Assembly (NCBI GenBank): GCA_937982505.1
Contig: CALJLV010000076.1
Span: 1-53,478, forward strand
DNA from: an uncultured Desulfobacteraceae bacterium
GTDB taxonomy: Bacteria > Desulfobacterota > Desulfobacteria > Desulfobacterales > UBA2174
DNA length: 53,478 bases
Direction of reading: 5' to 3'
This document shows, piece after piece, positions 33,932-41,729 of this stretch. Made by a program: the position numbers and the translations under genes. A model generated the notes under the pieces. It ran no database searches. It was given only the letters and a program-made list of their open reading frames with translations, and was not told the origin of the DNA. How positions within the stretch are numbered: position 1 is the stretch's first letter; the number at the start of each line of letters is the position of its first letter.

Positions 33932-34120
33932 TCAGCGCAAGTGGGGCAGGTCGTATTTGTCGGCCAGGCGGCGGCGCTCTGCGGCGGAAAGAGAACGGGT
34001 GTAGCGCTTCCACCCCGGGCACCAGCCCGTGTGCCAGCGCCACAGCCGGCCGAGGAGCGATTTGGGGTTGCGGTCGTATCGGGCTCTCATCAGGCAGCGT
34101 GCGCAATTAGAACCGGCCAT
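33932..34120 (-). CDS. Small Cys-containing conserved-type protein
   Basis: 62 residues, Cys6, Cys9 and Cys34 (NCARC and GWCPGW), basic, with a helical C-terminus (SLSAAERRRLADKYDL). GAGGAGG lies 4 bases ahead of the ATG, a near-perfect ribosome site, so it is very probably translated. I recall similar short CPGWK proteins in sulfate-reducing bacteria, but cannot test this here. The role is unknown; three Cys could bind metal with help from a His (His30). The flanks 33726-33931 and 34121-34376 hold no further gene that I can support. Confidence 0.72.
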   Translation of the reverse strand: MAGSNCARCLMRARYDRNPKSLLGRLWRWHTGWCPGWKRYTRSLSAAERRRLADKYDLPHLR

Positions 34121-34376
34121 GGAACCTCCTCAAAGCGTTTCGTTCCGGTTGGAGACAAATTCCTATCACCACCGGACCGCCGCCGCAATAGCCGGCCGCC
34201 GACCGACCCCGGGGCGTGGCGGCGTTCGGCTAGTCGGCGGTGCCATACCACCAATTCGCAGGGCGAGGGGCATCGCTTCCCAGAGGGCCGCGGGGACAAA
34301 AAACGATCGCCTCCGGATTCAGTCTGATAGACGTACATCGCTCTAAAGAAGGGGAAAAAGACCGGAGGAGAAAAGC

Positions 34377-35264
34377 ATGGGGCGTCTGAGGGATTTTCTC
34401 ATCGCGGAAGCCACGGTGGTGAGCGTTATCCTCGTCAATGCCGCCGCGATTTTTTTGAGCACCACCGTGCCGGAGGGATCTTTCCGGGCGCAGATCCTCG
34501 AGCGGGTCGATATCGCCTGTGTGGCCTACTTTGTGATGGAGGCGGTGCTGAAAATCCAGTGCAGCGGCTGGCGGGCCTACATCCGCGCCGGATGGAACCG
34601 TTTTGACTTTCTGATCGTGATCCTGAGTCTGCCGGTGCTCATCGAACCCTTTGTCGATTTTCAAGGGTTCGGGATCGTCCTGGTGCTGCGGCTGGGCCGT
34701 CTTTTCCGCCTCTTTCGGGTCATGCGCTTCATTCCCCACATCGATCATCTGACCGTCGGCATCGGGCGCGCGCTGAAGGCCTCCATCGGCGTCCTGATCG
34801 CCATCCTGATCGTGAACCTGATCTTCGCCCTGGGCGGCACCCTCCTTTTCGGGGAGTTCGCCCCGGCCCATTTCGGCAACCCGCTCATGTCCATGTATTC
34901 CACCTTCAAGGTGTTTACCGTCGAGGGCTGGTACGAAATTCCCGACCTGATCGCCGAAAGCACGGACAGCGATCTGATGGCGCTCTGGGTAAGGGTCTAT
35001 TACGTGGTCGCCGTGGTGGTCGGCGGTCTGCTGGGGCTTTCGCTGGCCAATGCCATTTTCATCGACGAGATGACCGCCGACAACACCCGCCCCCTGGAAG
35101 ACAAGATCGATGAGCTGGCCCGTGAGCTGAAAGCACTGCGGGCCATCATCGAAAGGCCGTCCGGGCCAGGATCGGGTTGGGTGAGGCCGCCGCCGGAGGG
35201 GGAAGATCCATCGGAACGAGACAGCGGGAAAAATCCGGAAACGTCAAATGACCCCCCACGATAG
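34377..35264 (+). CDS. Voltage-gated-type cation channel (Ion_trans, bacterial Nav/Cav-like)
   Basis: 295 residues; GGAGGAG 7 bases before the ATG. There are six transmembrane helices. S4 is VLRLGRLFRLFRVMRF with Arg at every third position (residues 103-118). The pore loop TVEGWYE at about 181-187 stands where NaChBac has TLESW, so Glu183 probably lines the filter. After S6 there is a predicted coiled coil (LEDKIDELARELKALRAI, about 242-262), as in tetrameric bacterial channels. Selectivity for Na+ or Ca2+ is not certain. The C-terminal tail is Pro/Glu-rich and disordered. Confidence 0.87.
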   Translation: MGRLRDFLIAEATVVSVILVNAAAIFLSTTVPEGSFRAQILERVDIACVAYFVMEAVLKIQCSGWRAYIRAGWNRFDFLIVILSLPVLIEPFVDFQGFGIVLVLRLGRLFRLFRVMRFIPHIDHLTVGIGRALKASIGVLIAILIVNLIFALGGTLLFGEFAPAHFGNPLMSMYSTFKVFTVEGWYEIPDLIAESTDSDLMALWVRVYYVVAVVVGGLLGLSLANAIFIDEMTADNTRPLEDKIDELARELKALRAIIERPSGPGSGWVRPPPEGEDPSERDSGKNPETSNDPPR

Positions 35265-35280
35265 GGAGTATCCTAAAAAG

Positions 35281-36054
35281 ATGGCGCCAGAAGCGAAACC
35301 CACCGTGCTGGTCACCGGCGGTGCCCAGGGCATCGGCCGGGCGATTGTCGAACGATTCCTGAGAGACGGGTTCAGCGCGCTGGTGGTTGACAACGACGCC
35401 GAGGCCTGCCGCGAAGCCGTGGCGGAACTGGGCGCCGCGGGTCCGGCGGCGGTCGTGGCCGGCGATGTGGCCCGGGAGTCGGACGTCCAGCGGGCCGTGG
35501 CCGAGGCCCTGGAACGCTTCGGGCGCCTGGACGTGCTGGTGTGCAACGCCGGCATCGGCTATCCCGGGGTGCCGGTGACCGAACTCACCCTGGATCAGTG
35601 GCGGCGGGTCATCGACGTCAACCTCACCGGCTGTTTTCTCTGCGTCAAGCACGCAGCGGCCCACCTGCGCCGCGCCGCAGGCTGCATCATCACCGTGGCC
35701 TCGACCCGGGCCCTGCAGTCCGAACCGGACACCGAGCCCTATTCGGCCTCCAAGGGAGGCATCGTGGCCCTCACCCACAGCCTGGCGGTCAGTCTGGGAC
35801 CCGCGGTGCGCGTCAACTGCATCAGTCCAGGGTGGATCGAGACTGGCGACTGGCGGAAGCCGAGCCGCCGCATCCAGCCGCATCACCGCCCCGCGGACCG
35901 CAACCAGCATCCGGTGGGGCGCGTCGGCCGCCCGGAGGACATCGCCGCCCTGGCCGCCTTCCTGGCATCGGCCGAGGCCGGCTTCGTCACCGGCCAGAAC
36001 TTTGTCGTGGACGGCGGGATGACCCGCCGGATGATCTACACCGAGAACGATTGA
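35281..36054 (+). CDS. Short-chain dehydrogenase/reductase
   Basis: 257 residues from ATG 35281 (alternative ATG 35248, inside the channel gene, which adds 11 residues). NAD(P) motif TGGAQGIG, NAG at 89-91, Ser141, Tyr154 and Lys158 (YSASKGG). The product resembles glucose or 3-oxoacyl dehydrogenases; the substrate is not evident. Residues 190-215 (GDWRKPSRRIQPHHRPAD) are the usual variable substrate loop. It is followed by csaA with 24 bases between. Confidence 0.87.
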   Translation: MAPEAKPTVLVTGGAQGIGRAIVERFLRDGFSALVVDNDAEACREAVAELGAAGPAAVVAGDVARESDVQRAVAEALERFGRLDVLVCNAGIGYPGVPVTELTLDQWRRVIDVNLTGCFLCVKHAAAHLRRAAGCIITVASTRALQSEPDTEPYSASKGGIVALTHSLAVSLGPAVRVNCISPGWIETGDWRKPSRRIQPHHRPADRNQHPVGRVGRPEDIAALAAFLASAEAGFVTGQNFVVDGGMTRRMIYTEND

Positions 36055-36078
36055 CGGAATTGGTCTCAAAGGACATCG

Positions 36079-36417
36079 ATGAAGACGATCACATGGAAGG
36101 AATTCGAACAGGTGGAGCTGCGGGTGGGAACCATCCTCGAGGTGGCCGACTTCCCCGAGGCCCGGAAACCCGCCTACCAGATCACGGCTGATTTCGGCGG
36201 TGAAATCGGCGTCAAGCGCTCCAGCGCCCAGGTGACGGATCTTTACTCGAAGGCAGCCCTCGAGGGTCGCCAGATCGTGGCGGTGGTCAACTTCGCGCCC
36301 AAACAGATCGGCCCCTTCATGTCGGAGTTTTTGCTTTGCGGGTTTTACCGCCAGGACGGCGCGGTGGTCCTGGCGGTGCCTGATCAGGCGGTGCCCAACG
36401 GCGCCAAGCTGGGCTGA
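36079..36417 (+). CDS. csaA: CsaA-like tRNA-binding chaperone
   Basis: 112 residues. This is a single tRNA-binding OB-fold domain (EMAP-II/MetRS-C type): WKEFEQVELRVGTILEVADFPEARKPAYQI, IGVKRSSAQVTDLY, VVNFAPKQIGPFMSEFL and a C-terminal VPDQAVPNGAKLG. This matches Bacillus CsaA, a dimeric secretion-related chaperone. It may be co-transcribed with the SDR, but no functional link is clear. Confidence 0.88.
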   Translation: MKTITWKEFEQVELRVGTILEVADFPEARKPAYQITADFGGEIGVKRSSAQVTDLYSKAALEGRQIVAVVNFAPKQIGPFMSEFLLCGFYRQDGAVVLAVPDQAVPNGAKLG

Positions 36418-36457
36418 CGGCCAGGCCCCGGCGGGGTGGGCCCTCGGGCAGAAGCGT

Positions 36458-37564
36458 TCACGGGTTCTTTTTCCCCAGCGCCGTGACGCAGTAGACCCCC
36501 TCGCCGGCCATGCCCGGACCGAAGCACTGGTTGTCGGAGAGGCAGGCGGCCGGGCGCCGGTTCCCGGACTGCCAGCGCCGGATCAGGTCCGGCTCGCGGA
36601 TCAGGGGCCGGGACATGGAGATGTAGTCCACCCCCCCCTCGCTGATCAGCGCTTCGGCCACCTCCAGGGAGCGGTTGCCACCCACCAGGATCAGGGGGAC
36701 GGACACCGCCTGGCGGATCGCCCGGGCCTCCTGCCGGAAGTAGGCCTCCTTTTGCGGGCGGTGAATCCCCATGCGGCTGGGGTTCAAAGGACCGCCGGTG
36801 AGCACGCCCCCGCTGACCTCGATGGCGTCGATGCCGGCCTTTTCCAGGAGCCGGGCCACCTGGGCGGCCTCTTCGACGGTCAGCCCCTGGTCGATGAAAT
36901 CGGCCCCGTTCATCTTCACCAGGACAGGGTAATCCGGGCCCACGGCGCCGCGCACGGCCGAGACCACCGCCAGCAAGGCCCGGGCCCGGTTTTCCAGGCT
37001 GCCGCCGAACGGATCGCTGCGGCGGTTGAAGGCCGGGGAGAGAAACTGGCTGAGCAGGTATCCGTGGGCGGCGTGGACCTGTACCGCGTCGAAGCCGGCC
37101 GTTTTGGCCCGGGCGGCCGCGGCGCCAAAAGCGGCGATGATCTCGTCGATGTCGGCGGAGGTCAACTCCTGGCGGGGGGGGCCGCCCGGGCTCTGCGTGG
37201 CGGAGACGGCCAGGGGCGGCCGGCCGCTGAGTTTGGCCGAGGCGAAGCATCCCGCATGGGCCAGCTGCAGCGCGATCCTGCCGCCGCTGGCGTGGACCGC
37301 GGCGGCCATGGCCTCGAGACCGGGAACCAGATGGTCGCTGTAGACCCCGAGCTGTCCGGGGCCGGCTTGGCCGGCCCGGTGCACGTAGGCGTGGCCCGAG
37401 ATGATCAGCCCCACCCGGCCCCGGGCCAGGGCGGTCATGGTGTCGATGAGCCGGTCGGTCGCGGCGCCATCCTCGGCGGCCATCCCTTCCCAGGTGGCCG
37501 ACCGCACGAAACGGTTTTCCAGCACCATGTTCTTGACGGCGGTCTTTTCGAAAAGCGTGGACAT
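36458..37564 (-). CDS. NADH:flavin oxidoreductase / Old Yellow Enzyme family
   Basis: 368 residues; ATG 37564 with GGAGA about 8 bases upstream. FMN-binding TIM barrel: MVLENRFVRSATWEG, QLAHAG, HAAHGYLLSQFLSPAFNRRSDPFGGS, VKMNGADF and ISMSRPLI. The C-terminal CLSDNQCFG contains two Cys but not the full iron-sulfur Cys set of 2,4-dienoyl-CoA reductase, so it is a shorter classical type. It reduces activated alkenes with NAD(P)H; the substrate is unknown. The MFS carrier gene lies upstream on the same strand with 74 bases between. Confidence 0.9.
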   Translation of the reverse strand: MSTLFEKTAVKNMVLENRFVRSATWEGMAAEDGAATDRLIDTMTALARGRVGLIISGHAYVHRAGQAGPGQLGVYSDHLVPGLEAMAAAVHASGGRIALQLAHAGCFASAKLSGRPPLAVSATQSPGGPPRQELTSADIDEIIAAFGAAAARAKTAGFDAVQVHAAHGYLLSQFLSPAFNRRSDPFGGSLENRARALLAVVSAVRGAVGPDYPVLVKMNGADFIDQGLTVEEAAQVARLLEKAGIDAIEVSGGVLTGGPLNPSRMGIHRPQKEAYFRQEARAIRQAVSVPLILVGGNRSLEVAEALISEGGVDYISMSRPLIREPDLIRRWQSGNRRPAACLSDNQCFGPGMAGEGVYCVTALGKKNP

Positions 37565-37638
37565 CTTGTCTTTCTCCGGTTTGAAGGTGGCGGTGCGCAT
37601 CGGCCCGGGCCGGGCGGGCTTCCTGAGATGGATATCCG

Positions 37639-38844
37639 TTACGGTTCGATGGGCGGCGGCAGGGAGGAGACGGGTACCCGCGCGGCCCGGTCCGGCACCA
37701 GCAGCAGGAAGAGCGAGGCGGCGGCCATCAGGATCGCGCCCACCGGAAAGGCCCAGCGCAGGGTTACCAGGTCCATCAAAATGCCGGCGATGAGCGACCC
37801 GCAGAGCATGCCGAGACTGTGGGCCATGGTGATCAGGCTCATCACCGAACCCATGGCATCGGTGCGGCTCCCCTTGACCACCGCCAGGGCCATGAGGGCC
37901 GGCATGGATACCCCGCCCCCCATGCCCAGCAGGATGCTGGCCCAGACCAGGGCCTCCGGGGAGGCGGCGGTGTAAAAGAGGAGCATGCCGCCGCCGATGA
38001 GGATCCCGCCGCCGATCATCAACCGGCGCTTGCCCATGCGGTCGGCCGCCAGCCCCATGGGCAGATGCATCAGACCGCTGATGAGCACGCCGAGCATCAC
38101 CAGAATCCCGATGGCGGCGCTGGACATGCCGAAGTCCCGATCGGCCAGCACGGGCACGAATCCCCACATGATCCCGATGCACGAGGCGTAGGCCCAGCGA
38201 AAGAGAAAGAGGCCGGCAATCCCCCGATCGCCCATGAGGCGGCGCCAGGCGATGGGGGCCCGGGGACGCTGCATGGCCTGTTCCCGGGCCGTGGGGGGCA
38301 GGAGGGCCAGGGCGAGCAGGAAGCTGACCAGGGAAAGGAGCCCCATGGCGCCAAAGGCCCAGTGGAGGCTGAAGCGGTCATTGATCAGTCCGCCCAGGAC
38401 CGGCCCGAGGCTCAGGCCGAGGAACATGGCCATGTTGAACAGGCCCATGGTGCTCCCCTCTCGGCCCTGGGGGGTGATGTCGCCGACATAGGCCTGGATG
38501 ACCGGCATCATCATGGCCGAGGCGATCCCCTGGACGAAGCGGATGGCGATCAGGCCGCCCACGGTCTGGGATACCATGAAGGCCAGGGAAATGAGGGCGT
38601 AGGCCGCCAGCCCCACGACGATGAAGGGCCGCCGGCCCCGCCGGTCGGACCAGCGGCCGAAATAGGGCAGCAGGAGGGTGCGCGACAGGGAAAAGGCGCC
38701 GAAGATCAGGCCGATATAGAATCCTCCGGCCCCCAGGGAATGGGCGTAGACCGGCAGCAGGGGCACCACGATACCCACCCCGGTCACCACGGTGAAGAGC
38801 GCCAGAAAGAGGGTGGCGAAGATTTTCAGGTCCAGGCGAGCCAT
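37639..38844 (-). CDS. Major facilitator superfamily transporter (multidrug/tetracycline-type)
   Basis: 401 residues, 12 predicted helices. ATG 38844 is preferred; TTG 38880 would add 12 residues before a typical MARLDLKIFATLFLA start. The MFS motif A (GRWSDRRGRRP) after helix 2, and a related ADRMGKRR in the second half, are clear. DHA1-like proton antiporters of this form usually export small organic molecules. There is no local repressor gene. The substrate cannot be inferred. Confidence 0.85.
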   Translation of the reverse strand: MARLDLKIFATLFLALFTVVTGVGIVVPLLPVYAHSLGAGGFYIGLIFGAFSLSRTLLLPYFGRWSDRRGRRPFIVVGLAAYALISLAFMVSQTVGGLIAIRFVQGIASAMMMPVIQAYVGDITPQGREGSTMGLFNMAMFLGLSLGPVLGGLINDRFSLHWAFGAMGLLSLVSFLLALALLPPTAREQAMQRPRAPIAWRRLMGDRGIAGLFLFRWAYASCIGIMWGFVPVLADRDFGMSSAAIGILVMLGVLISGLMHLPMGLAADRMGKRRLMIGGGILIGGGMLLFYTAASPEALVWASILLGMGGGVSMPALMALAVVKGSRTDAMGSVMSLITMAHSLGMLCGSLIAGILMDLVTLRWAFPVGAILMAAASLFLLLVPDRAARVPVSSLPPPIEP

Positions 38845-38925
38845 CCGGGGCTTCTTAGCACTCCCGGATGGGTTGGGCAAGCTGGGGGCGGGTCATTGGC
38901 AACGGTCCATGACCCGTGACGCTTT

Positions 38926-39741
38926 TCAGAGCACCAGGGCCGCCAGGCCCACCAGGGCGCAGTAGGGGGCGAAGAGATGCATGCGGCCCCGGCGCACGAT
39001 GAGCACCAGCATCCACAGGGCGCTGTAGCCCACCAGGGCCGACACCGAAGTCCCCAGGGCCACCAGCCCCGCGGGAACGGCGCCTTCCGCCAGGTCCCGG
39101 GCCGCCAGCAGGGCCGCCCCGCAGACGGCCGGGATGCTGAGCAGGAAGGAGAAGCGGGCCGCCGTGTCGCGACCGATTCCCAGCAGCAGCCCCAGGGCGA
39201 TGGTGGCCCCGGAGCGCGAGATCCCCGGGATGATGGCCACGCCTTGGAGGGTGCCGATGGCCAGGGCCGACAGGACCCCGAATTCCATCACGCTGCGCTG
39301 GCGCGCCGGGCTCCAGCGGGTGGCCAGGAGCAGTCCGGTGGTGACCCACAGGGCCAGGCCCACCAGGCGCACCGAGGCGAAGAGCCGGTCGGCGATTTCG
39401 TGAAAGAGCAGCCCGATGACCGCCGTGGGGATCGAGCCGATGACGATCAGGGCCGCCAGGCGAAGATCCTCCTCGCGCCATATCTGGCCCGGATCGGCGC
39501 GCCGGCCGATCCAGCGCCCGGTGAAGCGGCAGACCGCCTTTCCCATGGCCGTGACGTCCCGGCGGAAAAAGACCAGCACCGCCGCCAGGGTGCCCACGTG
39601 CACGGCCACGTCGAAGGCCAGGGCCGGTTCGGTGAGACCGAACAGATGCTGGAACAGCACCAGGTGCCCCGAGCTGCTCACCGGCAGAAACTCGGTCAAC
39701 CCCTGGACGATTCCCAGAACGATGGCTTGAAACGGTTCCAT
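38926..39741 (-). CDS. uppP: Undecaprenyl-diphosphatase
   Basis: 271 residues with about 8 helices. Motifs LTEFLPVSSSGHLVL near the N-terminus and GISRSGATIALG in the middle are the BacA/UppP signature. It removes a phosphate from undecaprenyl diphosphate to recycle the carrier for peptidoglycan and surface polysaccharide. The insertion after helix 3 (RFTGRWIGRRADPGQIW) is somewhat long. It lies 95 bases downstream of rtcB. Confidence 0.95.
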   Translation of the reverse strand: MEPFQAIVLGIVQGLTEFLPVSSSGHLVLFQHLFGLTEPALAFDVAVHVGTLAAVLVFFRRDVTAMGKAVCRFTGRWIGRRADPGQIWREEDLRLAALIVIGSIPTAVIGLLFHEIADRLFASVRLVGLALWVTTGLLLATRWSPARQRSVMEFGVLSALAIGTLQGVAIIPGISRSGATIALGLLLGIGRDTAARFSFLLSIPAVCGAALLAARDLAEGAVPAGLVALGTSVSALVGYSALWMLVLIVRRGRMHLFAPYCALVGLAALVL

Positions 39742-39763
39742 CGATGTCCTCTGCAAAAAATGG

Positions 39764-39784
39764 ATTCCGGGGCGAGCCCGGAAT
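39764..39784. repeat. Short palindromic intergenic repeat
   Basis: ATTCCGGG, 5-base loop, CCCGGAAT, followed by GACG. It has the form of the dispersed ATTCC...GGAAT repeats common in deltaproteobacterial intergenic DNA; a related copy is at about 51756-51785. Confidence 0.5.
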
Positions 39785-39814
39785 GACGTCAGCGGAAAAT
39801 CAATCTCTCCGCAT

Positions 39815-39840
39815 ATAAATTCGGCGCATGCCGAATTTAT
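39815..39840 (-). terminator. Terminator-like hairpin at the rtcB stop
   Basis: Perfect 11-bp stem (39815-39825 with 39830-39840) with a GCAT loop, AT-rich at its base, beginning at the rtcB stop codon. It could end the moeA-archease-rtcB transcript. A run of Ts is lacking beyond the stem. Confidence 0.5.
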
Positions 39841-41270
39841 CCCTTGACCACCGCCATGGGTCTGAGCCGCGCCACCTTGCGCGAAATCCCCGCCCCGTGC
39901 ACCACGTCCACCACCTGGGCGACGTCCTTGTAGGCTTCGGGCATCTCCTCGGCCAGGGTTTCGCGGCCGGTCCAGCGTACCTGGATCCCCCGGTCGGCCA
40001 GTTCCCGGTAGATGGCCCGGCCCCGGCTCTTCTTCTTGGCCGCCGTGCGGCTCAGGACCCGGCCGGCCCCGTGGCAGGTGGAGCCGAAGGTTTCCTTCAT
40101 GGCGCCCTCGGTTCCCACCAGGACGTAGGAGGCCGTGCCCATGTCGCCGGGTATGATCACCGGCTGGCCCACCGACCGGAAATCGTCCCCCAGTTCCCCG
40201 CGCCCGGGCGCGAAGGCCCGGGTGGCCCCCTTGCGATGGACGCAGACGCGCCGCGGCCGGCCCTCCAGCGTGTGGGTTTCGGCCTTGGCGATGTTGTGGC
40301 ACACGTCGTAGAGCAGGCGCATGTCCAGGGCCGCCGGTCCCTTGCCGAAGACCTGGCCCAGCACTTCGCGACAGCGGTGCATCAGGATCTGGCGGTTGGC
40401 CCAGGCATAGTTGGCCGCGCAGGCCATGGCCGCCAGGTAGCGCCGGCCCAGGGACGACTGGATCGGGGCGCAGGCCAGCTGGCGGTCGGGCAGTTCGACG
40501 CCCGTCTGGTGCACCTGGCGCCCCATTTCGGCCAGAAAATCGTCGCAGACCTGGTAGCCGAATCCCCGCGAGCCGCTGTGGAGCATCACCGTCACCTGGG
40601 ACGGGAAAAGGCCGAACGCCTGGGCCACCGCCTCGTCGTAGATCGCCTCCACCACCCCCACTTCCACGAAGTGGTTGCCCGATCCGAGAGTTCCGAGCTG
40701 CTTGCGGCCCCGCTCCAGGGCCCGGTCGCCCACCGCATCCGCATCGGCCCCGGGCATGCAGCCGCCGTCCTCGGTGCGGGCCAGATCCTCCTCGACCCCC
40801 AGCCCCCGGGCCACGGCCCAGCGGCTTCCCTGGCGCAGAACCACTTTTTCCTCGGCCGGGGAAAGGCGGATCGATCCGGTGGACCCCACACCGCAGGGGA
40901 TGTGGCGATAGAGGGCATCGGCCAGGGCCTCCAGCCGGGGGCGCACCTCGTTCTCGCAAAGGGCCGTGGTGGCCAGGCGCACCCCGCAGTTGATGTCGTA
41001 GCCCACCCCGCCGGGTGAGACCACCCCTTCCTCCCAGTCGAAGGCCGCCACGCCGCCGATGGGAAAGCCGTAGCCCCAGTGCATGTCCGGCATGGCCAGG
41101 GATGCACCCACGATTCCCGGCAGGCTGGCCACGTTGACCACCTGCTGCATGGCCTCGTCCTGGCGCAGGTCGTCGAGGAGGGCCGCGCTGAGGTAAACCC
41201 GTCCGGGAACCCGCATTTTGCCGCTGCGGGGAATTTCCCAGCGAAAGGCGTCGATCTGGCGGATGTCCAT
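39837..41270 (-). CDS. rtcB: RNA ligase RtcB (3'-phosphate/5'-OH joining)
   Basis: 477 residues; ATG 41270 has GGGAGG upstream (41282 is too far). Mn2+ and GTP-dependent. Conserved segments include MPDMHWGYGFPIGGVAAF, DINCGVRL, LGSGNHFVEV, VMLHSGSRGFG and HGAGRVLSR with the guanylated His. It repairs or splices RNAs with 2',3'-cyclic phosphate ends. Archease, its activator, is encoded just upstream, which fits the known partnership. Confidence 0.96.
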   Translation of the reverse strand: MDIRQIDAFRWEIPRSGKMRVPGRVYLSAALLDDLRQDEAMQQVVNVASLPGIVGASLAMPDMHWGYGFPIGGVAAFDWEEGVVSPGGVGYDINCGVRLATTALCENEVRPRLEALADALYRHIPCGVGSTGSIRLSPAEEKVVLRQGSRWAVARGLGVEEDLARTEDGGCMPGADADAVGDRALERGRKQLGTLGSGNHFVEVGVVEAIYDEAVAQAFGLFPSQVTVMLHSGSRGFGYQVCDDFLAEMGRQVHQTGVELPDRQLACAPIQSSLGRRYLAAMACAANYAWANRQILMHRCREVLGQVFGKGPAALDMRLLYDVCHNIAKAETHTLEGRPRRVCVHRKGATRAFAPGRGELGDDFRSVGQPVIIPGDMGTASYVLVGTEGAMKETFGSTCHGAGRVLSRTAAKKKSRGRAIYRELADRGIQVRWTGRETLAEEMPEAYKDVAQVVDVVHGAGISRKVARLRPMAVVKG

Positions 41271-41309
41271 GGGGCCTCCCAAGGTTAGCAGTTGCGTGCC
41301 GCAATGACG

Positions 41310-41729
41310 TCAAAGATCGAAGATGATCCGCGCCGTCCAGCCCGCCGTGTCATGGCTCACCCGGGCCTGGTGGTAGGTCACGGCCTTGATCTCGGGACCG
41401 GCCGCATGACGGCAAGGATCGAAATGATCGCAGGCCAGACGGGCCTCGATGCGCCGGGCCTCCAGGTGCAGGATCACGATTTCGCGCACCAGGCGTTCGC
41501 GGCCGTTGAAGAGGTAGAGCAGCTCGCGCAGCCAGTTGACCATCAGGTCGGTCCAGTCCGCCCCTTCCAGGGCCACCTGGCAAACCCGGCCCTCGCAGGG
41601 ATGCGTGGCCGCGGCCAGCAGTCCGGCCAGGGCCAGGCCGGCCTCGGTGAACAGGCTCCGGGGATCCGCGGCCGTCACCTGCATGCCGGCGTCGGCCGTG
41701 TGGGCGATGAGCCGGTAGGCCGCGTTCAC
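41310..41729 (-). CDS. Archease, RtcB activator
   Basis: 139 residues; GTG 41729 overlaps the MoeA stop (GTGA). Archease fold: HTADAGMQV near the start, ADWTDLMVNWLRELLYLFN, and ending KAVTYHQARV...WTARIIFDL. The conserved Asp and acidic residues bind metal and speed RtcB guanylation. It lies 39 bases ahead of rtcB. Confidence 0.92.
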   Translation of the reverse strand: MNAAYRLIAHTADAGMQVTAADPRSLFTEAGLALAGLLAAATHPCEGRVCQVALEGADWTDLMVNWLRELLYLFNGRERLVREIVILHLEARRIEARLACDHFDPCRHAAGPEIKAVTYHQARVSHDTAGWTARIIFDL

